A stretch of 6,987 nucleotides of DNA from Ilumatobacteraceae bacterium (GTDB lineage: Bacteria; Actinomycetota; Acidimicrobiia; Acidimicrobiales; Ilumatobacteraceae), in assembly GCA_007117775.1 (NCBI GenBank), contig SKFX01000221.1, positions 1-6,987 of the forward strand. Direction: 5' to 3'. Positions 1 to 4,966 of this stretch are shown here, piece by piece (position 1 is the first letter of the stretch; each line of letters begins with the position of its first letter). The position numbers were made by a program, and so were the translations under genes. A model generated the notes under the pieces. The model saw only the letters and a list, made by a program, of their open reading frames with translations. It did not search any database and was not told the origin of the DNA.

Positions 1-54
1 GACGAGTTCAAGGACTTCATCGAGAACGTGAATCCCGAGGATTTCGCCAGCTGA
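1..54 (+). CDS. C-terminal end of probable DUF151 bifunctional nuclease (partial)
   Basis: Only the last 17 codons and the TGA stop are present, reading DEFKDFIENVNPEDFAS. An acidic tail of the form 'FxxFLxxVxPEDF' is what I recall for actinobacterial DUF151 (bifunctional nuclease family) proteins. The position fits too: in mycobacteria a DUF151 gene (Rv1829) lies directly before a MerR gene (Rv1830) and near gcvB. The identification therefore rests on a short tail plus gene order, and no catalytic region is visible. It is followed by 107 bp of non-coding DNA before the next gene, with no clear terminator seen. Confidence 0.6.
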   Translation, partial: DEFKDFIENVNPEDFAS

Positions 55-104
55 TCCGTCGACCGCTGCCGGATGTGCCGGGGGCGTAATTACCTCGTTG
101 TCAG

Positions 105-110
105 TAGACT
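105..110 (+). promoter_or_regulatory. possible -10 element for the merR-gcvT unit
   Basis: The hexamer TAGACT fits the actinobacterial -10 pattern TAnnnT and lies 57 bp before the merR start codon. It would place the transcript start near 116-118, at the base of the dyad described next. No convincing -35 hexamer is present at the usual distance, so this is a weak call from pattern alone. Confidence 0.3.
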
Positions 111-115
111 CCGGT

Positions 116-149
116 CGCACCATCTCGCGTACCGCGCGATGTGGGTGCG
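116..149 (+). promoter_or_regulatory. imperfect inverted repeat in the merR leader (operator or 5' UTR hairpin)
   Basis: The left arm (116-129) and right arm (133-149) are complementary: 129-126 pair with 133-136 around a 3-nt TAC loop. After one mismatch, 124-121 pair with 138-141, and after a 3-nt bulge 120-116 pair with 145-149, about 13 pairs in all. It sits between the candidate -10 and the Shine-Dalgarno sequence. It could be an autoregulatory operator for the MerR protein or an RNA hairpin in the leader; neither role is shown. Confidence 0.35.
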
Positions 150-150
150 C

Positions 151-156
151 AGGAGG
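151..156 (+). promoter_or_regulatory. ribosome binding site of the MerR gene
   Basis: A perfect AGGAGG lies 5 nt before the ATG at 162. This decides the start: the longer in-frame GTG at 141 lies upstream of this site and has no ribosome binding site of its own. Confidence 0.85.
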
Positions 157-161
157 CAGCG

Positions 162-656
162 ATGACACAGCAGGGCACGGTATTCGGCGACTCGACCGTG
201 GGAGATGATCAACTCGGCTACAGCGGCACTCAGACGGCGTCGATCGTGGGGATCACCTATCGCCAACTCGACTACTGGGCGCGAACCGATCTGATCCGAC
301 CATCGCTGTCAGATGCGGCCGGATCGGGGAGTCGTCGCCGCTACTCCTATGGGGATCTGCTGGAGCTGAAGGTCATCAAGACACTGCTCGACGCGGGGAT
401 CCGCCTCGAGACCGTCCGGTCGGTCTTTGAATATCTGCGCGAACACGTCAAGACCGATATCGCCTCCGCGCATCTCGTGATCAACGGTTCATCCGTGGTG
501 CTCTGTGACGGCGATCAACTGATCGATGTCGTGAATCGGGGGCAGGGCGTGTTGAACGTGCTGTCGTTGTCAGCGATCAAAGCCGATGTCGACACGCTCC
601 TGCGCACGCCGAACGACAGCGGCGACGCTGCCGGCGGCGGTCAACTCGTCATCTGA
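162..656 (+). CDS. MerR family transcriptional regulator
   Basis: A 164-residue DNA-binding regulator. The N-terminal winged helix-turn-helix of the MerR family is clear: residues 21-50 carry the recognition segment (SIVGITYRQLDYWARTDLI), the wing is the basic SRRRYSY at about 57-63, and a helix follows (GDLLELKVIKTLLDAGI) that usually leads into the dimerisation region. The C-terminal part (about 95-164) is short, with no cysteine cluster typical of metal-sensing MerR proteins, so its effector is unknown. Gene order (DUF151 gene before, glycine cleavage genes after) matches the mycobacterial Rv1830 (ResR) locus, so an Rv1830-type regulator is likely, but orthology is inferred from context. 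gcvT starts 21 bp downstream, suggesting one transcript. Controlling gcvT or its own promoter is a plausible but unproven role. Family assignment is firm; targets are not. Confidence 0.92.
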   Translation: MTQQGTVFGDSTVGDDQLGYSGTQTASIVGITYRQLDYWARTDLIRPSLSDAAGSGSRRRYSYGDLLELKVIKTLLDAGIRLETVRSVFEYLREHVKTDIASAHLVINGSSVVLCDGDQLIDVVNRGQGVLNVLSLSAIKADVDTLLRTPNDSGDAAGGGQLVI

Positions 657-677
657 GGCTGTTCGGACGCCGACACG

Positions 678-1718
678 ATGAGGTACTCGCCACTCGATGC
701 ACTGCACCGCGCCGCTGGCGCGAAGATGACCGATTTCGGTGGTTGGGAACTGCCGTTGGAATACGGCGGTGATGACGGCGGCACGGTGGCTGAGCACCTG
801 CGTTGTCGGCGAGATGCCGTGGTGTTCGATGTCTCCCATCTCGGTACGGTCAGGGTGAGCGGGGGAGTCGAGGTGCTGCAGCGGGCCCTGACCAATGATC
901 TTGATCGGATCGGGCCGGGTCGCGCACAGTACTCACATCTGCTCGATGCGGACGGTTCGGTGCTCGACGATGTGATCCTGTGGTGGCACGGCGACGGTCA
1001 GGTGATCGACGTGATGCCCAACGCCACCAACACCTCGCGAGTGCTCGACGCGATCGGTGGCGTCGACATCACCGCTGATCGTGCGGTGCTGGCCGTGCAG
1101 GGCCCGGCAGCCCGGGAGCGCCTCGGTGACGTCTTCGCGTCGGCGGCGCAGGTCGGCCGTTTCGAGGTCATGGAGTGCTCATGGGCCGGGGCACCGTGTG
1201 TGGTGGCCGGCACCGGGTACACCGGGGAGGACGGCGTGGAGATCGCCGTGCCCACCGACCGCGCCGAATCGCTCTGGAAGGCGGTCACCAGCGCCGGTAT
1301 CGCCCCGGCCGGACTCGGAGCGCGCGACACACTCCGCCTGGAATACGGGCTGCCGCTGCACGGCCATGAACTCGGCCCCGGAATCACGCCATTGCAGGCC
1401 GGTCTCGGCTGGGTGGTCGCATTCGATAAACCCTCGTTCACCGGCCGTGACGCGCTGTTGGCCGAGCGCGAGCGCGGCCCGCATCGGCGTCTGCGGGCCA
1501 TCGTGGTCGATGGCCGCCGGCCTCCTCGGTCGGGCTATGGGATCAGCATCGATGGTGTGGAGGTGGGCGAAGTGACGTCGGGCAACTTCTCGCCATCACT
1601 CGGACATGGCATCGCACTCGGATTCCTTCCACCGCAGACCGAGATCGGGACCGCGGTGCAGATCCAGGCTCGCAACGCACTCCTCGATGGGCGGATCGTC
1701 AAGCCACCGTTCATCTGA
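678..1718 (+). CDS. gcvT: glycine cleavage system T protein (aminomethyltransferase)
   Basis: A cytosolic 346-residue enzyme that takes the aminomethyl group from the lipoyl arm of GcvH, releases ammonia and makes 5,10-methylene-tetrahydrofolate. Family landmarks appear in order: the N-terminal SPLDALHRAAGAKMTDFGGW (4-23), FDVSHLG (50-56, usually SHMG), LDD with the paired aspartates 97-98 near the folate site, PNATN (114-118), AVQGPAA (139-145), GYTGEDGVEI (180-189), GLGARDTLRLE (212-222), and the C-terminal barrel with TSGNFSPSLGHGIALGF (310-326) and a closing KPPFI. It is slightly shorter than the usual 360-375 residues, but nothing essential looks missing. The ATG is the only possible start: upstream in the same frame there are only seven sense codons before the merR stop. 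Its Shine-Dalgarno is poor, so it may depend on translational coupling to merR. It ends 26 bp from the convergent gcvP stop. gcvH is absent here and may lie further left, as in mycobacteria. Confidence 0.96.
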   Translation: MRYSPLDALHRAAGAKMTDFGGWELPLEYGGDDGGTVAEHLRCRRDAVVFDVSHLGTVRVSGGVEVLQRALTNDLDRIGPGRAQYSHLLDADGSVLDDVILWWHGDGQVIDVMPNATNTSRVLDAIGGVDITADRAVLAVQGPAARERLGDVFASAAQVGRFEVMECSWAGAPCVVAGTGYTGEDGVEIAVPTDRAESLWKAVTSAGIAPAGLGARDTLRLEYGLPLHGHELGPGITPLQAGLGWVVAFDKPSFTGRDALLAERERGPHRRLRAIVVDGRRPPRSGYGISIDGVEVGEVTSGNFSPSLGHGIALGFLPPQTEIGTAVQIQARNALLDGRIVKPPFI

Positions 1719-1732
1719 GCGCAGAGCGCCGG

Positions 1733-1747
1733 TGAGCCCCGGGCTCA
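1733..1747. terminator. weak symmetric hairpin between convergent gcvT and gcvP
   Basis: TGAGCC (1733-1738) pairs perfectly with GGCTCA (1742-1747) around a 3-nt loop and overlaps the gcvP stop codon. A second tiny stem (GCGC-AGA-GCGC, 1719-1729) lies beside it. There is no T-tract on either strand, so this is only a candidate bidirectional transcription end; the 26-bp gap leaves no room for anything larger. Confidence 0.25.
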
Positions 1748-4636
1748 GCTGCGGTACGCCTCGAGGGGTTCACAGGTGCAGACCAGATGGCGATCACCGT
1801 AGGCGGAATCGATTCGGCCGACCGGGGCAAAGTACTTATCGGCGGTCTGGACTCCATCTGGGGTGATCGCCTGGTCGCGGGCGTAGGCGCGGTCCCAGTC
1901 CTCGACGAGATCCGACACCGTATGGGGCGCGTGCCGCAGAGGGCTGTCCTCGACGCTGATGAGACCAGCCTCCACCTCGGCGATCTCAGCTCGGATCGTG
2001 AGCATCGCATCGCAGAACCGGTCGAGTTCGGTGAGGTCCTCGCTCTCGGTCGGCTCCACCATGAGGGTGCCTGCGACCGGGAAGCTCATCGTCGGAGCAT
2101 GGAAGCCGAAGTCGATCAGCCGTTTGGCCACATCCTCGACGGTGACGCCACAGGCGCTGGTGATGGGGCGCAGGTCGAGGATGCACTCGTGTGCGACGCG
2201 TCCCTGCGCTCCGGTGTACAACACCTGGTACGCCTCGCCGAGGCGCGCCGCAACATAGTTCGCGGCCAGGATCGCGATCGAGGTCGCCTGGGTCAGGCCG
2301 TCAGGTCCCATCATCGAGATGTAGACCCATGGGATCGGGAGGATCCCCGCTGAGCCGAATCGTGCCGCGGACACTGGCCCCACGGTCGACCGGTCAGGAT
2401 CGGCCGGGTCGCCGGGCAGGAACTCGGCGAGATGGCTCCGCACCGCAACCGGTCCGACACCGGGTCCGCCGCCGCCATGGGGGATGCAGAAGGTCTTGTG
2501 CAAGTTGAGGTGGCTGACGTCAGCGCCGAAATGCCCCGGGCGAGCGAGGCCCACCAGAGCATTCAGGTTGGCGCCATCCACGTACACCTGTCCACCGGCG
2601 GTATGGATCATGTCGCAGAGTTCGCTGACCCGATCCTCGAAGACCCCGTGGGTGGAGGGATAGGTGATCATGATGGCCCCGAGACGGTTGCCAATATCGT
2701 CGATGGCCGACGCGATCTCATCGAGGTCGATATCGCCGCGATCATCGCAGTCGACGACGCGCACCTCGAATCCGGCCATCACGGCGCTGGCGGCGTTCGT
2801 GCCGTGCGCACTCGAGGGGATCAGGCAGATCGTGCGCTGGTCATCACCGCGGGAGCGATGATAGGCGCGGATCGCCAACAGTCCGGCGAACTCACCCTGG
2901 CTGCCAGCGTTGGGCTGCAGGCTGACGGCGTCATAGCCGGTGATGACAGCGAGCTGCTGCTCGAGGTCGGAGATCAGCCTTCGGTAGCCGGTGGTGGCAT
3001 CGGGTGGTGCCAGCGGATGGACGTGGGCGAACTCTGGCCAGGTGATGGGAAGCATCTCGGTGGTCGCATTCAGCTTCATCGTGCAGGACCCCAGCGGGAT
3101 CATCGTGCGGTCCAATGCCAGATCACGATCGGCCAGGCGGCGAAGGTATCGGAGCATCTCATGTTCTGACCGGTAGCGGTGGAAGACCTCTTGGGCCATG
3201 AATGGCGAGTTTCGACGCAAACTCGGGTCAATGGTGGTATCCGAAGGGCTCGCAGTGCCACCGCCGGTCTCCCCGGCATGAGAGATCGCCGATGCGATCG
3301 TGGCGTGGTCGCTCGCCGTGATGGCAGCGACGACACCGGCGATGATCGAGTCGGTCGTGGTCTCGTCCACGGTGATGCCGATGCGTGTCGCATCGACACG
3401 TCGCAGGTCATACCCAGCGTCGCGCGCGACGTCGATGAGGCGATCAGCGTCGATTCCGCTGATGGTGATGGTGTCGAAGTACGAGTCATGGTCGGTGTCG
3501 AGGCCTGCCCGGTTCAGGAGTTGTGCGAGCAGGGCGGTGCGTCGGGAGATCTCGGTCGCCTGTTCGCTCAGTCCCTCGGGGCCGTGCCAGACCGCATAGA
3601 GCGCGGCGATGTTCGCGAGTAGTGCCTGCGCTGTGCAGATATTCGAGGTGGCTCGCTCCCTGCGGATGTGTTGTTCACGGGTCTGCAACGCGAGGCGCAG
3701 CGCCGGCCTGCCCTTGGTGTCGGTGCTGACCCCGACGAGGCGCCCAGGGAGTGCCCGCGCCGCGCTGGCGCGACACGCGATGAAGGCGGCATGGGGGCCG
3801 CCGAAGCCCATCGGCACACCGAAGCGCTGTGCCGACCCGACTGCGATGTCTGCGCCCATTTCGCCCGGTGGCGTCATGATGGTGCAGGCCAAGAGGTCGG
3901 TGACGACGATGGCGAGCGCTCCGGCGTTGCGCACCGCGGCGATCTGCTCGGACCAATCCCGAACCGATCCCGTCGAGGTCGGCAGGCTGAAGAGCGCGCC
4001 GAAGCACTGCTCGGCGATGAGGTCGTCGCAGCTCCCGACGATGATGTCGATTCCGACCGGCTCGGCTCGTGTCCTCAACACGGCGATGGTCTGCGGATGA
4101 GTATCGTGGTGGACGAAGAACCCGTTGGCATCGACCTTGGAGATTCGGCGAGCCATGGTCATGGCCTCCGCGGCTGCGGTCGCCTCGTCGAGCAGTGAGG
4201 CGTTGGCGATCTCGAGGGCGGTCAGTTCGCTGACCATGGTCTGGAAGTTGAGCAGTGTCTCGAGGCGTCCCTGGCTGATCTCTGGCTGATACGGCGTGTA
4301 GGCCGTGTACCACGCAGGGTTCTCCAACACGTTGCGCTGGATCACCGCTGGGGTGATCGTGTTCACGTAGCCCTGCCCGATCAGGCTGGTGCGGACCTGG
4401 TTCGAAGCAGCGAATTCCCGCACACGCTCGAGGGCCTCATGTTCAGAGAGCGGGGGTGCGAGTTCGAGGGGGGAGTGGGACCTGATCGAGGCCGGTACGA
4501 CCTGATCGAGGAGCATGTCGAGGGTGTCGACACCGACCGCTGCCAGCATCGTCTCGATCTGGTTCGCGCGCGGACCGATATGGCGTTGCGCAAATCCGGT
4601 GGGCTGCGCGGAGGTGGTCAAGGCTGTGTCTGGCAC
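1745..4636 (-). CDS. gcvP: glycine dehydrogenase (decarboxylating), P protein, full-length single-chain form
   Basis: A 963-residue PLP enzyme that decarboxylates glycine and loads the aminomethyl group onto the lipoyl arm of GcvH; cytosolic, partner of GcvT. The length matches the fused homodimeric P protein (about 950-965 residues), not the split subunits found in some bacteria. Landmarks in order: FAQRHIGP (15-22), the N-terminal pseudo-catalytic half, PLGSCTMK (514-521) opening the catalytic half, NLHKTF with the PLP-binding lysine at 714, the glycine-rich GGGGPG (721-726), GPVSAARFGSAGILPI (753-768), and the C-terminal DKYFAPVGRIDSAYGDR signature. The start is the GTG at 4636-4634: it has AGGAG at 5 nt and gives a normal N-terminus. 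The reading frame stays open to 4918, but that extension runs through the riboswitch and is not protein. Expression should respond to glycine through the leader. It converges with gcvT rather than sharing its operon. Confidence 0.97.
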   Translation of the reverse strand: MPDTALTTSAQPTGFAQRHIGPRANQIETMLAAVGVDTLDMLLDQVVPASIRSHSPLELAPPLSEHEALERVREFAASNQVRTSLIGQGYVNTITPAVIQRNVLENPAWYTAYTPYQPEISQGRLETLLNFQTMVSELTALEIANASLLDEATAAAEAMTMARRISKVDANGFFVHHDTHPQTIAVLRTRAEPVGIDIIVGSCDDLIAEQCFGALFSLPTSTGSVRDWSEQIAAVRNAGALAIVVTDLLACTIMTPPGEMGADIAVGSAQRFGVPMGFGGPHAAFIACRASAARALPGRLVGVSTDTKGRPALRLALQTREQHIRRERATSNICTAQALLANIAALYAVWHGPEGLSEQATEISRRTALLAQLLNRAGLDTDHDSYFDTITISGIDADRLIDVARDAGYDLRRVDATRIGITVDETTTDSIIAGVVAAITASDHATIASAISHAGETGGGTASPSDTTIDPSLRRNSPFMAQEVFHRYRSEHEMLRYLRRLADRDLALDRTMIPLGSCTMKLNATTEMLPITWPEFAHVHPLAPPDATTGYRRLISDLEQQLAVITGYDAVSLQPNAGSQGEFAGLLAIRAYHRSRGDDQRTICLIPSSAHGTNAASAVMAGFEVRVVDCDDRGDIDLDEIASAIDDIGNRLGAIMITYPSTHGVFEDRVSELCDMIHTAGGQVYVDGANLNALVGLARPGHFGADVSHLNLHKTFCIPHGGGGPGVGPVAVRSHLAEFLPGDPADPDRSTVGPVSAARFGSAGILPIPWVYISMMGPDGLTQATSIAILAANYVAARLGEAYQVLYTGAQGRVAHECILDLRPITSACGVTVEDVAKRLIDFGFHAPTMSFPVAGTLMVEPTESEDLTELDRFCDAMLTIRAEIAEVEAGLISVEDSPLRHAPHTVSDLVEDWDRAYARDQAITPDGVQTADKYFAPVGRIDSAYGDRHLVCTCEPLEAYRS

Positions 4637-4641
4637 CGTAA

Positions 4642-4646
4642 CTCCT
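4642..4646 (-). promoter_or_regulatory. ribosome binding site of gcvP
   Basis: AGGAG on the minus strand, 5 nt before the GTG start at 4636. It fixes the gcvP start downstream of the riboswitch. Confidence 0.8.
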
Positions 4647-4667
4647 GGCGATGTCGGGGACTGTTGT

Positions 4668-4693
4668 GGTTCACGGGATTCCTCCCGTTGACC
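4668..4693 (-). promoter_or_regulatory. hairpin in the riboswitch-gcvP spacer (possible expression platform)
   Basis: On the minus strand a 6-bp stem (4688-4683 with 4678-4673) closes a GGAA tetraloop of the GNRA type. After a 2x2 internal loop, three further pairs (4693-4691 with 4668-4670) extend it. It directly follows the P1 stem of the second glycine aptamer. A Shine-Dalgarno-like GGAGG (4685-4681) is buried in its stem and loop. There is no U-tract, so it is not a classical terminator; a role in translation control or RNA stability is inference. Confidence 0.4.
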
Positions 4694-4695
4694 CC

Positions 4696-4885
4696 CGCTG
4701 TCATCGTTACCTGAGAGTTTGAGCCGGGCCGGAGCCCTGGTGGCCTTTCCCCGTCGGTGAACCGGTCTCCCGGTTGCTTTCCAGCGTTGCCTGTATCGAT
4801 CGGTCCTGGTGCCTGAGAGATTCCGGGGTGGTTGCTCCTTCGGCGTCGGCACCACTGGCGGTGGCGACGACTCTCCCAATCGATA
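4696..4885 (-). ncRNA. tandem glycine riboswitch (two aptamers) in the gcvP leader
   Basis: The minus strand matches the classic tandem glycine riboswitch. Aptamer 1 opens with GGGAGAG (4877-4871), has the conserved GCCGAAGGAGCAA core, and closes with AATCTCTCAGGCACC; GAGAG (4875-4871) pairs with CTCTC (4819-4815) as P1. Aptamer 2 has CGCTGGAAAGC, the core CACCGACGGGGAAAG, and CTCTCAGGTA...GACAGCG; CGCTG (4786-4782) pairs perfectly with CAGCG (4700-4696) as P1. The leader TATCGAT (4885-4879) pairs with the linker ATCGATA (4800-4794), forming the P0 helix known to build the kink-turn in full tandem glycine riboswitches. In this family glycine binding usually switches on glycine cleavage genes. 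It ends 59 nt before the gcvP start. Confidence 0.97.
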
Positions 4886-4893
4886 TGAACAGC

Positions 4894-4899
4894 ACGCTA
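4894..4899 (-). promoter_or_regulatory. possible -10 element of the gcvP leader transcript
   Basis: TAGCGT on the minus strand fits TAnnnT and would start transcription near 4886-4887, exactly before the P0 strand of the riboswitch. No recognisable -35 is present, since that position falls inside the upstream terminator stem. Supported mainly by placement: any dedicated gcvP promoter must lie here. Confidence 0.3.
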
Positions 4900-4944
4900 A
4901 AACTACCAGATCCACCACCGCCGGTGGGCGATGGTGGATCTGGT
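4899..4944 (-). terminator. intrinsic terminator of the M23 peptidase gene
   Basis: A 13-bp perfect stem, ACCAGATCCACCA (minus strand, 4944-4932) with its complement at 4917-4905, continues through a U-G wobble into a 4-bp GC stem (CGCC/GGCG) closed by a CACC loop, about 18 pairs in all. It is followed by AG and TTTT (4902-4899). It begins 22 nt after the stop codon of the upstream gene. The U-tract is short, but the stem is very strong. Confidence 0.85.
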
Positions 4945-4966
4945 GGTGTGATGAGATGTGAGTGGA

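Noticed and set aside
141..161. Longer merR start at GTG 141
   Set aside because: The AGGAGG at 151-156 would lie inside the coding region; it serves the ATG at 162. The upstream part belongs to a dyad.
998..1575. Open frames on both strands overlapping gcvT
   Set aside because: Arg/Ser/Pro-rich shadows of a gene whose family motifs are intact in the main frame.
2432..3169. Long + strand open frame (245 codons) opposite gcvP
   Set aside because: It is antisense to strongly conserved gcvP codons, has no recognisable protein family or ribosome binding site, and is expected from high-GC codon use.
4668..4693. Intrinsic terminator immediately after the riboswitch
   Set aside because: The hairpin is followed by ACAACAG with no T-tract, so ordinary transcription termination is unlikely here.
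4637..4918. N-terminal extension of gcvP (94 extra codons in frame)
   Set aside because: The frame is open, but the DNA is the glycine riboswitch and spacer; the extra residues resemble no P protein, and the GTG at 4636 has a proper ribosome binding site.
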